In this document: positions 1 to 6,417 of the stretch, piece by piece
How positions within the stretch are numbered: position 1 is the first letter of the stretch
How the letters are laid out: each line of letters opens with the position of its first letter
NCBI GenBank assembly: GCA_030619415.1
Contig: JAUXBM010000106.1
Location: 1 to 6,417 of the forward strand
DNA: 6,417 bases
Reading direction: 5' to 3'
Source of the DNA: Chlorobiota bacterium
GTDB taxonomy: Bacteria > Bacteroidota > Bacteroidia > Bacteroidales > F082
Translations under genes and position numbers: made by a program
The notes under the pieces: generated by a model
Database searches by the model: none
What the model was told of the DNA's origin: nothing
The model's input: the letters and a program-made list of their open reading frames with translations, nothing else

Positions 1-978
1 CAGAAAATTGATGACCTGCGGCATCGTTATGACAAACTTGAAAAACAATTGGAAGATTTGCTCTGGCAACAAAAAGTGGGCGATGTAGCCATCATCGACA
101 AAGTGTATATCACGGGTCCTCCAAAAGCAAATGTTGAAAACCCAACGGCGATGGGTGTGGGCAATCCGCTAAAATTCTGGACATATGTTTTTATTCCTAA
201 AGATATTGATCCATCCAAAAAATACCCTTTGCTGGTGTTGTCTCACGGTGGAGTTCATGGCGACCTGACAACTTATTATCAGCACATTATCCGGGAGATG
301 ATGGCGCAAGGTTACGTAGTTGTTGCCCCGGAATATCGTGGCAGTACAGGTTATGGAAAATCGTATTATGAGAATATTGATTACGGCGGGCTCGAAAACG
401 AAGATGTTTACGCCGCCCGAAACTGGATGATTGAAAATTATTCTTTCGTGGATAAAAACAGGATCGGCATCATGGGCTGGAGCCATGGTGGCATGATCGC
501 CCTGATGAACATATTTGACCATCCGAAAGATTACCAGGTGGCTTTCGCCGGTGTACCTGTTAGTGATATTATTTCGAGGATGGGCTACCAAACCCAGGAT
601 TACAGGGATTTGTATTCGGTCGATTATCACATTGGCAAGACAGCTTATGAAAATGTTGAAGAATACAAGAAACGGTCTCCTGCCTGGAATGCACATAAAT
701 TTCAAAATACTCCCCTTCTCATTCATACTAACACCAATGACGATGACGTAAATGTGCTGGAAGTGGAGCATCTTATTAAATCGCTGAAAGCTGAAGGAAA
801 GAAGTTTGAATACGAAATCTACCAGAACCTGGAGGGCGGTCATTCATTCGATCGTATCGACACCCAAACCGCGCAAAAGATCAGGGTGAAAATTTATAAG
901 TTTCTGGCGCAGTACCTGAGTCCACCATCTCCCATTACTTCGGAAAAAGAACTAAAAAAAGCGGCTTACAGGTTTTAG
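1..978 (+). CDS. S9 (prolyl oligopeptidase-like) alpha/beta hydrolase, C-terminal part, 5' end outside window
   Basis: The frame is open from the first base and ends at TAG 976-978, giving 325 residues; the true start lies to the left. A TTG at 49 could be read as a start, but the frame upstream of it encodes a charged, heptad-like helix (DDLRHRYDKLEKQLEDLLW) that continues across that point, so the gene very probably begins further left. Numbering from base 1, the fold shows an HGGxH oxyanion-type motif (residues 82-86), the S9-typical YRGSTGYG (112-119), the nucleophile elbow GWSHGG with Ser161, an acidic DDDV cluster at 247-250 (catalytic Asp, probably the first), and GGH with His281. The triad is therefore complete. 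Families of this kind are peptidases or esterases, in Bacteroidota often exported, but the signal-peptide region is not visible here. No seven-bladed propeller is seen in the part present. The family call is firm; the substrate is unknown. Confidence 0.88.
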   Translation, partial: QKIDDLRHRYDKLEKQLEDLLWQQKVGDVAIIDKVYITGPPKANVENPTAMGVGNPLKFWTYVFIPKDIDPSKKYPLLVLSHGGVHGDLTTYYQHIIREMMAQGYVVVAPEYRGSTGYGKSYYENIDYGGLENEDVYAARNWMIENYSFVDKNRIGIMGWSHGGMIALMNIFDHPKDYQVAFAGVPVSDIISRMGYQTQDYRDLYSVDYHIGKTAYENVEEYKKRSPAWNAHKFQNTPLLIHTNTNDDDVNVLEVEHLIKSLKAEGKKFEYEIYQNLEGGHSFDRIDTQTAQKIRVKIYKFLAQYLSPPSPITSEKELKKAAYRF

Positions 979-982
979 CGCT

Positions 983-990
983 TATCTTTG
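983..990 (+). promoter_or_regulatory. Bacteroidota-type -7 element (TATCTTTG) ahead of the antiporter gene
   Basis: TATCTTTG matches the Bacteroidota primary-sigma -7 consensus TAnnTTTG at every fixed position. It starts 4 bases after the hydrolase stop and ends 29 bases before the antiporter ATG, which would leave a leader of roughly 20-25 bases. I see no clear TTG-type -33 element at the usual distance upstream, which is inside the hydrolase 3' end, so the promoter is supported by one box only. It suggests that the antiporter can be transcribed independently of the hydrolase. Confidence 0.5.
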
Positions 991-1019
991 CCTGTCATTG
1001 CAGTTAATTCAATGAAATT

Positions 1020-2909
1020 ATGCTGATCAACATTTCATTTCATTTTGACTATTTTCCTTTGATGGTTGTAGCTGCCATAGCCTGGGGAACACCCATTCTA
1101 TTGACCTTATTAAAATTAAAAAAAGTACCTTCAGTAATTGTTGAAATTATACTGGGGTACTTTATCGGAAAATTTCTTTTGGGATCAATTGACCACGAGA
1201 GTTTCAGGATACTTGAGTTTTTTGCCCTTACCGGTTTTATATTCCTCATGTTTTTAGGTGGTCTTGAGATTGATGTAGATCAGATCATGGCCTCTTTGCC
1301 AAGAAAGAGACTGACTTACGTGCGCTTTATCAAAAATCCTCTTTTGGTTGGAATTGTCTTTTTTTTCCTGTCGATAATATTGGCTTATGTTGGTACATTA
1401 TTTTTATCAAACCTTATTGATATTCCACATGTCTGGTATTTTTCGTTAATTATGGTAACCACTTCCGTGGGAATAGTCCTGCCGGTATTGAAAGACCGGG
1501 GGGAAATCAAAAACCGCTATGGGCAGATGATCATCATAGCAGCAGCAATCGCTGATATCCTCAGCATTATATTATTCACATTCACTGCATTTATTATTAA
1601 AAACGGTTTTCAGCCTGAACTGCTTTACATACTTGGCTTGTTCATCATTTTCTTTGTTTTTTATTCGCTTGGCAACAAGGTTAAAAATGTGCCGGTGTTA
1701 AAAAAACTGGCATTTCAATTATCACATGCTGCTTCACAAATACGCATCAGGGGGTCAATTTTACTCATCATGCTTTTTGTTGTTATTGCTCAATTTATTG
1801 GAGAAGAGGCCGTGTTACTTGGCGCTTTTTTAATTGGCCTGGTCCTTTCAACCATGCTACACCGCGAAAGATCAGTCATGCTGCTTAAACTTGATGGTAT
1901 GGGTTACGGGTTCTTCATTCCTATCTTTTTTATCATGGTAGGCATTGAATTTGATCCTTCTGCATTTTTGGAATTCGATCAGTCGTTGATTTGGTTTCTT
2001 GTTTTTTTATTGATTACCCTGTTTGTTGTAAAAATTATTCCGGCTTTTCTTTGGAGGCAATTGTTCGGGTTAAAAAAAGCGATGGCCGGTGGTTTCCTGA
2101 TGTCATCGAGGTTAAGCCTGATAATTGCTGCCTCTGCCATTGGCCTTGAAATGGGTGTTATTACGCCAGGCATCAATGCCAGTTTTGTTGTTATGGCAAT
2201 TCTCACCTGTTTTATCTCACCGGTAGTTTTTAACTGGTTGTCACCGGGGAATATCTTAAAAGGCGATAAAACAATTATCATCGGTGCCAGCAGCACGGCA
2301 GTTTTATTGGCCCGGCGGTTGATCATGCATGGCAAAAAATCAGTTATTGTTGAAAATGACAAAGCCAGGGCAGACGAACTAAAAGCCAAGGGATTAAATT
2401 GCATTGAAGGCGATGGATGCAATGCCGGATTATATGAAGAACTGAACTTACACCCGTCGGATTTTGTGATCGTTGAAACAGGTTCGCCCGAAACAGACCA
2501 CGAGATTTGCAAATTGCTCCGAAATGAATTGATGCATGACAATATCATAACACGATCGAGCACATCCGACATCGAACTCAAATTGAAATACCTCGGCGTT
2601 GAAACCATTGATGTAATCGGCGTATTGGCCACCACGATCGAAAACCTGATATTAAGGCCAACAACTTATCATGCCCTTGTTGAATCGTTCGAAAATTTCA
2701 GTGTTGAAGAAATTCTGATCACGAATAAAAGTATTGATGGATTACAGGTTAAAGAAGTTCCGTTCCATAAAGATGCTATCCTGATGATGGTTAAAAGGGA
2801 GAACTCTTTTTACATTCCGCATGGTGATACTTATTTTCGGACGGGCGATATACTCCACGTATTCGGAACCAATAACGCATTACAAAATACCAGGGAAAAA
2901 GTAGGTTGA
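1020..2909 (+). CDS. CPA2-family monovalent cation/H+ antiporter with C-terminal RCK (TrkA-N + TrkA-C) domain
   Basis: This 629-residue inner-membrane protein probably exchanges K+ or Na+ for protons. Residues about 10-405 are about a dozen hydrophobic segments of the Na_H_Exchanger (KefB/KefC/GerN-like) fold. It has the typical TTSVGIVLPVLKDRGE stretch (147-162), followed by a helix with Asp179 (AAAIADI), and a FFIMVGIEFD helix end (303-312). A cytoplasmic RCK module follows. The TrkA-N Rossmann-like part spans about 417-530, with the beta-2 acid Glu445 and a GDG at 464-466. The TrkA-C part spans about 559-625. Oddities: the nucleotide-binding glycine motif is G422-A-S-S-T-A427 instead of GxGxxG, and the ion-site helix has Ala-Asp where relatives have Asp-Asp, Gln-Asp or Asn-Asp. 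The ATG at 1020 is chosen because another at 1012 hits a stop after four codons, and it sits just after a -7 element. There is no Shine-Dalgarno. The ion specificity cannot be read from the sequence. Confidence 0.92.
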   Translation: MLINISFHFDYFPLMVVAAIAWGTPILLTLLKLKKVPSVIVEIILGYFIGKFLLGSIDHESFRILEFFALTGFIFLMFLGGLEIDVDQIMASLPRKRLTYVRFIKNPLLVGIVFFFLSIILAYVGTLFLSNLIDIPHVWYFSLIMVTTSVGIVLPVLKDRGEIKNRYGQMIIIAAAIADILSIILFTFTAFIIKNGFQPELLYILGLFIIFFVFYSLGNKVKNVPVLKKLAFQLSHAASQIRIRGSILLIMLFVVIAQFIGEEAVLLGAFLIGLVLSTMLHRERSVMLLKLDGMGYGFFIPIFFIMVGIEFDPSAFLEFDQSLIWFLVFLLITLFVVKIIPAFLWRQLFGLKKAMAGGFLMSSRLSLIIAASAIGLEMGVITPGINASFVVMAILTCFISPVVFNWLSPGNILKGDKTIIIGASSTAVLLARRLIMHGKKSVIVENDKARADELKAKGLNCIEGDGCNAGLYEELNLHPSDFVIVETGSPETDHEICKLLRNELMHDNIITRSSTSDIELKLKYLGVETIDVIGVLATTIENLILRPTTYHALVESFENFSVEEILITNKSIDGLQVKEVPFHKDAILMMVKRENSFYIPHGDTYFRTGDILHVFGTNNALQNTREKVG

Positions 2910-2937
2910 AAGAAAATAAATCACTTGATCAATACCC

Positions 2938-4995
2938 TCACCCATGCCTCTCCTTCAAATACTTATAAATCTCAATCTGAGAGCGTACCGGTTTGCTTGA
3001 GTCGGTTTTACGGTATTGATTGATCGGTTCTACATTCACCAAACGTGCCTTCACATTGTCGGCCCATTGAATGTTGAACATGTCCATGATCTCTTCCTGC
3101 ATTTGCTTATCGTAAACCGGCGTAACCACTTCAAAGCGATGATCGAAGTTACGCACCATCCAGTCGGCTGAGCCGGTGTAATATTTTGGTTTTCCGCCAT
3201 TGGCAAAAATAAATGCCCTGGAGTGTTCGAGGTATTTATCGATAATACTGATGACGGTAATATTTTCACTCGTTCCTTTAACCTGAGGAACAAGCCGGCA
3301 GATTCCGCGGCAAATGATATCGACCTTTACCCCCGCCCGCGAAGCCTGGTACAATTTCTTTATAATCTTTTCATCGACCAGGCTATTTAGTTTTATCCTG
3401 ACCCAGGCCTCTTTGCCTTCTTTTGCATTTCTTATTTCGGTATTGAACAGGCGCATATATGTATCACGCATATAATAAGGTGCGACGATCAGGTGTTTGA
3501 AACGCGGCGGGTTATACGGTTGTTCAAACAAATGAAATAGCATATTTACCTCCCTGGCGATATCCTGGTTGGCCGTCAGTAAACTGTCGTCGGCATAAAC
3601 TTTGGCAGTAGATTCGTTAAAATTACCGGTGCTGATATTCGCGTAATAAATATTTTCGCCACGTTCTTTTCTCCTGATCAGCATCAATTTCGAATGTACT
3701 TTAAAGCCAGGCAACGTCTTTATAATCTTCACCCCTTCTTCACTCAATTTTTGGGCCCAGTAAATATTGGCTTCTTCATCAAACCGTGCCTGGATTTCTA
3801 GGAAAACCGTTACATTTTTCCCATTTCTTGCTGCATTGATCAAGGCATTGATCACATTTGACTGACGGGCTGCCCTGTAAAATGTCATCTTTATCGCCCT
3901 CACTTTTGGGTCGATCGCCACTTCCCTTAATAAATCGACAATATATTGGAATGATTGGTAAGGATAGTGGAGCATAATATCCTGCCGGCGAACGGCCCGA
4001 AGGATGCTTTCGTGGTGCGGAAGCATTTTGTGTTTCAGGGGAGGTGTTTTCGGATAGACAAGTCCGGAAGACCCCAGGTTTGGAAACGACATAAAATCCT
4101 TAAAGTTGTGGTACCTGCCACCACCGCGAACCGTATCAGTAGCGCTTATTTTAAGTTTTCTGAGTAAAGTTTGCAATAGCAGATCTGGCATGTCATTATC
4201 ATAAACAAAACGGACAGGATCGCCTTTTTTCCGCTTTTTGATGCTTTCGCTCATTAATTCAACAAAACTTTTCGACACATCTTCATCGATATCCAACTCA
4301 GCATCCCTGGTGAATTTTATGGTATAAGCTTCGAAAACATCATATTCAAAAGGGCTGAAAATTTCGCCCATCGAAAACCTGATTACATCATCCAGCATGA
4401 TGAGGTATTTTTTCTTTCCTGATGATGGAATTTCAAGAAACCTTGAGACATTGTCAGTTGGCACCCTGATGATAAAAAAGTCCTCCTTTTGCCCACCCTT
4501 CGAATCCTTCATCACCACAGCCAGGAAAATAGAATTGTCGCGCAGGTTGTCAGGACTCTCCAGGTTTTTGAGCATAATCGGGAACAGAAACGGCCGGACC
4601 TCACTGTTAAAATAGTCCTGCACAAATTCACCTTGTTTTTCATTCAGGCTTTTCTCATCCAGAAAAATAATGTTTTCATTGGCTAACTGTTCGCGGATTT
4701 CATAAAAAGCACCGGTAAATCTTTTTTCCTGTACCTCCACAATCTCCAGGATTTCCTTCATCACTTTCCGCACATTGAATTTCATCCTTCCAGGCTTCGA
4801 CTTCTCCAACTGCAAAAATCTGCGCATTGTAGCCACCCTTACCCTGAAAAACTCATCGCGGTTGTTGGAGAAAATCCCCAGGAATTTCAACCTTTCGATG
4901 AGGGGGTTTTTAGGATCTACGGCTTCCTGCAACACTCTTTCATTAAAATGAAGCCAGGAGATTTCGCGATTGATCAGGTTTTTTTTCTTGGCCAT
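2938..4995 (-). CDS. ppk1: polyphosphate kinase 1
   Basis: PPK1 reversibly transfers the gamma phosphate of ATP to inorganic polyphosphate through a phosphohistidine intermediate. The 685-residue product is almost exactly the length of the E. coli enzyme (688), and its key residues sit one position lower than there. NREISWLHFNERVL at the N-terminus leads to the ATP-binding FSNNRDEFF region (Asn44/45). Arg374 (TFYR) and Arg404 (IQAR) match the Mg/phosphate-binding arginines. His434 in KVHSKLMLI matches the autophosphorylated histidine. TGNFNESTAKVY follows, then His591 in YLEHSR and the SADWMVRNFDHR stretch of the second phospholipase-D-like domain. The domain order is N-terminal, head, C1 (about 328-495) and C2 (about 500-670), all intact. 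It starts 5 bases after the sixA stop with no Shine-Dalgarno, so co-transcription and translational coupling are likely. Its stop faces the antiporter stop across 28 bases. All catalytic residues are present and I expect an active enzyme. Confidence 0.97.
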   Translation of the reverse strand: MAKKKNLINREISWLHFNERVLQEAVDPKNPLIERLKFLGIFSNNRDEFFRVRVATMRRFLQLEKSKPGRMKFNVRKVMKEILEIVEVQEKRFTGAFYEIREQLANENIIFLDEKSLNEKQGEFVQDYFNSEVRPFLFPIMLKNLESPDNLRDNSIFLAVVMKDSKGGQKEDFFIIRVPTDNVSRFLEIPSSGKKKYLIMLDDVIRFSMGEIFSPFEYDVFEAYTIKFTRDAELDIDEDVSKSFVELMSESIKKRKKGDPVRFVYDNDMPDLLLQTLLRKLKISATDTVRGGGRYHNFKDFMSFPNLGSSGLVYPKTPPLKHKMLPHHESILRAVRRQDIMLHYPYQSFQYIVDLLREVAIDPKVRAIKMTFYRAARQSNVINALINAARNGKNVTVFLEIQARFDEEANIYWAQKLSEEGVKIIKTLPGFKVHSKLMLIRRKERGENIYYANISTGNFNESTAKVYADDSLLTANQDIAREVNMLFHLFEQPYNPPRFKHLIVAPYYMRDTYMRLFNTEIRNAKEGKEAWVRIKLNSLVDEKIIKKLYQASRAGVKVDIICRGICRLVPQVKGTSENITVISIIDKYLEHSRAFIFANGGKPKYYTGSADWMVRNFDHRFEVVTPVYDKQMQEEIMDMFNIQWADNVKARLVNVEPINQYRKTDSSKPVRSQIEIYKYLKERHG

Positions 4996-5000
4996 GGTTT

Positions 5001-5495
5001 CTATTTTAACATACGGGGTGTTACGACAAAATTAACTTTAAAATCTACCATATCGATCTTTTCCCAATGGTCTGTTTGAAAACTCACACTCACCAATCCC
5101 GTTGTAGGCAGGTTAACAATTGGAGGCTGTATAAATTTATTCACAAAGTAGGTAAGCGTGGGATTGTGTCCGAAAATCATGACTGATTTAAGCGAATCAG
5201 GCAATCCGTAAAGTTCATTAAAAATTGTTTCGGAAGAGGCATGATATAAGTTTGGTTCGATGGTGATCTGATCCAGGGGATAACCAATTCCATCAGCAAT
5301 TAACCGGGCTGTTTCCAGGGCCCTGACTGCTGAACTGGAAATCATCAGTTCAGGAACTTCCTGCTTGCTTTGCAAATATTTGATGATGCGTTTCGTTTTT
5401 TTTACACCAATGTTAGCCAGGGGCCTGTCGTGGTCATCCAGAAACAGTTCATCCCACGAGGACTTTGCATGGCGGACGATGTATAGCGTTTTCAT
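5001..5495 (-). CDS. sixA: SixA-like phosphohistidine phosphatase (histidine phosphatase superfamily)
   Basis: This 164-residue single-domain cytoplasmic protein has no signal peptide or membrane segment. It carries the histidine phosphatase core: VRHAKSSWD at the N-terminus, with Arg8 and the phosphate-accepting His9; SSAVRALETA with Arg58; and FGHNP with the second catalytic His110. The small size and the RHAKSSW plus DHDRPL signature fit the SixA subgroup rather than phosphoglycerate mutases. In E. coli SixA dephosphorylates a histidine phosphotransfer protein, whereas Bacteroidota members are mostly uncharacterised. The gene is first in a two-gene unit with ppk1, whose ATG follows the TAG stop after 5 bases. 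An exact TAnnTTTG box lies 22 bases ahead of its ATG. The neighbour uses a phosphohistidine intermediate, so a role linked to PPK1 is an attractive inference. Other small phosphorylated metabolites remain possible substrates. Confidence 0.88.
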   Translation of the reverse strand: MKTLYIVRHAKSSWDELFLDDHDRPLANIGVKKTKRIIKYLQSKQEVPELMISSSAVRALETARLIADGIGYPLDQITIEPNLYHASSETIFNELYGLPDSLKSVMIFGHNPTLTYFVNKFIQPPIVNLPTTGLVSVSFQTDHWEKIDMVDFKVNFVVTPRMLK

Positions 5496-5517
5496 TTTTG
5501 CAGGAGTAGGTTTACAG

Positions 5518-5525
5518 CAAAGTTA
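5518..5525 (-). promoter_or_regulatory. sixA: Bacteroidota-type -7 element (TAACTTTG) for the sixA-ppk1 operon
   Basis: On the minus strand the bases read TAACTTTG, an exact match to TAnnTTTG, 22 bases upstream of the sixA ATG. This implies a short leader of about 15 bases. The upstream stretch is A/T-rich (TTAGTTCTAATATTT), but no clear TTG-type -33 box is seen at the expected spacing. The position in the 95-base gap after the DUF922 gene stop makes it the natural start of the sixA-ppk1 transcript. Confidence 0.55.
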
Positions 5526-5590
5526 AAATATTAGAACTAATAAGGAAGAATTTGAATACAAGCCGTTCACCGCTTTTTGACAGGATAAGG

Positions 5591-6190
5591 CTAAAATTCC
5601 TTATAATCAGAATAGACAGAAAGTTCCTGCAGTTTATTTTTAATGGCTAAATTCCATTCGCGCTGTTTGTTGCCATTGGTGCTGTGATCGGTTTCGGCAT
5701 CGTATAAGTCCTGCGTTTCTTCATACTTTTTTGTAAGCGAATAATATAGCTTTTCGAGTCTCTGTTGCGTTAGTTTATTTTTTTGGCGCAATTCGACAAT
5801 GCCCCTGTAAAACTCCCTGCCATAGACCTCACAAATGTCAAAATGAAGTTGCTCATGTTCAAGCACTTCCTTCAATTCGTAACGATCGTTATGCCATGAT
5901 TCGCGTTTATAAAATCTTACATAAATACGCACCGAAATTTCACGACCTCTTTGGGTTCCTTCATAGCCAAACCCACAGGTAGAGGCAGCAATGGCAAAGC
6001 CAGGGGTTGTTTTCTCTTTGGCTTTAAAATCCGACCATTTTAACCTGACATCCGGATCCCAGTCTATGATCATTTCTGCGTCAGTTATTCGATAATCATC
6101 TTGATTTTTATCGGGATGCTGAAAAGACGAAAAACTTAAAAAAACCAATATGATCAACAGGTGTTTTATCACTTTCAATTTTTGATTCAA
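5591..6190 (-). CDS. secreted DUF922-type putative Zn-dependent protease, non-ATG start
   Basis: The reading frame gives up to 199 residues. A hydrophobic leader (HLLIILVFLSFSSF, about 10-23) follows lysines, so the protein is probably exported. The mature part has LKWSDFKA (50-57), then EHEQLHFDI (111-119) containing an HExxH zinc motif (His112, Glu113, His116), and a late YDAETDH/NGNKQREWN segment (163-180). This order is what I recall of DUF922 / predicted secreted Zn-dependent proteases. The third metal ligand is not obvious and the substrate is unknown. Start choice: the first in-frame ATG (Met40) lies after the leader and is too late; an in-frame stop at 6212-6214 closes the frame upstream. 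The candidates are TTG 6190, TTG 6178 and GTG 6172. The GTG gives a neat leader, MIKHLLIILVFLSF, so the true 5' end is uncertain by up to 18 bases. It precedes sixA on the same strand by 95 bases but is probably separately transcribed. Confidence 0.75.
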   Translation of the reverse strand: MNQKLKVIKHLLIILVFLSFSSFQHPDKNQDDYRITDAEMIIDWDPDVRLKWSDFKAKEKTTPGFAIAASTCGFGYEGTQRGREISVRIYVRFYKRESWHNDRYELKEVLEHEQLHFDICEVYGREFYRGIVELRQKNKLTQQRLEKLYYSLTKKYEETQDLYDAETDHSTNGNKQREWNLAIKNKLQELSVYSDYKEF

Positions 6191-6206
6191 TATTACAGGA
6201 ACGGAA

Positions 6207-6240
6207 CAAACTCAATAATTATTCTCTAAAAGAGAACAAA
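6207..6240 (-). promoter_or_regulatory. possible weak promoter for the DUF922 gene
   Basis: On the minus strand, TTTG (6240-6237) is followed after 22 bases by TGAGTTTG (6214-6207), which matches TAnnTTTG at five of six fixed positions. The spacing is slightly long for a -33/-7 pair. If real, transcription would begin around 6200, only about 10 bases before the TTG at 6190 but a more usual 28 or so before the GTG at 6172. This therefore mildly favours the later start. It is weak evidence from two short boxes in A/T-rich DNA. Confidence 0.25.
6222..6236. repeat. perfect short inverted repeat (TTCTCT-AAA-AGAGAA)
   Basis: Six-base arms, TTCTCT at 6222-6227 and AGAGAA at 6231-6236, are exact reverse complements around a 3-base centre. 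The site lies between the end of the HTH-like gene and the start of the DUF922 gene, inside the possible -33/-7 spacer. It may be an operator half-site pair or a weak hairpin at the end of the HTH transcript. The stem has only two G-C pairs and no clean T-run follows, so a strong intrinsic terminator is unlikely. Confidence 0.35.
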
Positions 6241-6287
6241 TTAAATACGTGAAAGGTTCAGACCTCTTTTACCTATTATATCTATTT

Positions 6288-6417
6288 TTAATCATCATAT
6301 GAAATTCCAATCTTCCATTTTCCCTTTTCAAAGAATGCCTCAATAGTCTGACGTTTGGCTTTATTTATAAGATTAGAATGAGAAATCCGATTCCTTTTTG
6401 CATAGTCGGCAAGATGA
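6288..6417 (-). CDS. C-terminal end of a small helix-turn-helix-like protein, start outside window
   Basis: The minus-strand frame is open from the right edge to TAA at 6290-6288, giving 42 residues plus one spare base. It reads LADYAKRNRISHSNLINKA, followed by a basic, aromatic tail with GKWKIG and an acidic end (SYDD). The pattern LxxYAxxxxISxSxLxxKA, then a short turn and a W-containing strand, resembles the excisionase/MerR-like winged-helix domains found at the ends of small DNA-binding proteins. This is a resemblance by eye, not a proven family. The codons and composition look like real coding sequence: lysine-rich, with a stop right after the acidic end. The N-terminus and total length are unknown. 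It lies 97 bases upstream of the DUF922 gene on the same strand, and the inverted repeat lies between them. Confidence 0.5.
   Translation of the reverse strand, partial: HLADYAKRNRISHSNLINKAKRQTIEAFFEKGKWKIGISYDD

Noticed and set aside
49..978. TTG at 49 as the true start of the S9-like hydrolase
   Set aside because: The same frame is open to base 1 and encodes a continuous charged helix across the TTG, so the start must be left of the window.
1979..2635. Long minus-strand open frame inside the antiporter gene (218 codons), and similar long frames opposite the hydrolase and ppk1
   Set aside because: They lie wholly opposite strong, family-assigned genes, show no recognisable motif, and look like antisense shadows.
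2925..2932. Palindrome TTGATCAA in the convergent gap as a terminator or operator
   Set aside because: Only 8 bases with no loop, no G-C-rich stem and no T-run; such palindromes are common by chance in A/T-rich DNA.
5560..5576. AAGC...GCTT inverted pair after the DUF922 gene as an intrinsic terminator
   Set aside because: The stem is only 4 bases with an 8-base loop and no following T-run.
6251..6270. GGT-CTGA-ACC hairpin after the HTH-like gene (minus strand)
   Set aside because: The core is 3 pairs and extension needs a wobble pair; no T-run follows, so a terminator call is not supported.

Overview
The window looks like ordinary chromosomal DNA from a member of the Bacteroidota. The evidence is moderate-to-low GC, no Shine-Dalgarno sequences before the starts, two exact copies of the Bacteroidota -7 promoter motif TAnnTTTG placed just upstream of genes, and family choices typical of that phylum (a secreted S9-type hydrolase and a DUF922 protein). 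The genus cannot be told from the sequence.

Layout. On the + strand, 1-978 is the C-terminal catalytic part of an S9/prolyl-oligopeptidase-like hydrolase that runs off the left edge. At 1020-2909 is a CPA2-type monovalent cation/H+ antiporter with a C-terminal RCK (TrkA-N/TrkA-C) module, preceded by a good -7 element. It converges on the minus-strand pair with only 28 bases between the stops. The minus-strand pair is a SixA-like histidine phosphatase (5001-5495) followed 5 bases later by polyphosphate kinase 1 (2938-4995). They form a tight two-gene operon with an exact TAnnTTTG element ahead of sixA. Further right on the minus strand is a secreted DUF922-type putative zinc protease (5591-6190, non-ATG start). 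At the right edge is the C-terminal end of a small helix-turn-helix-like protein (6288-6417), which was too short to appear as a long ORF and was found by reading the end of the window.

Functional links. The clearest is sixA-ppk1: PPK1 works through a phosphohistidine intermediate and SixA-type enzymes remove phosphate from histidine, so the 5-base coupling invites a functional connection, but that is inference. The antiporter and hydrolase look like independent units. The HTH tail lies 97 bases upstream of the DUF922 gene, and between them is a perfect 6+6 inverted repeat flanked by weak promoter-like elements, so a regulatory link is possible but unproven.

No CRISPR array, insertion sequence, tRNA or rRNA was recognised, and every stretch between genes is under 100 bases. 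I see no convincing undescribed system. The best leads are the sixA-ppk1 coupling, the atypical motifs in the antiporter, and the right-hand HTH/inverted-repeat region.
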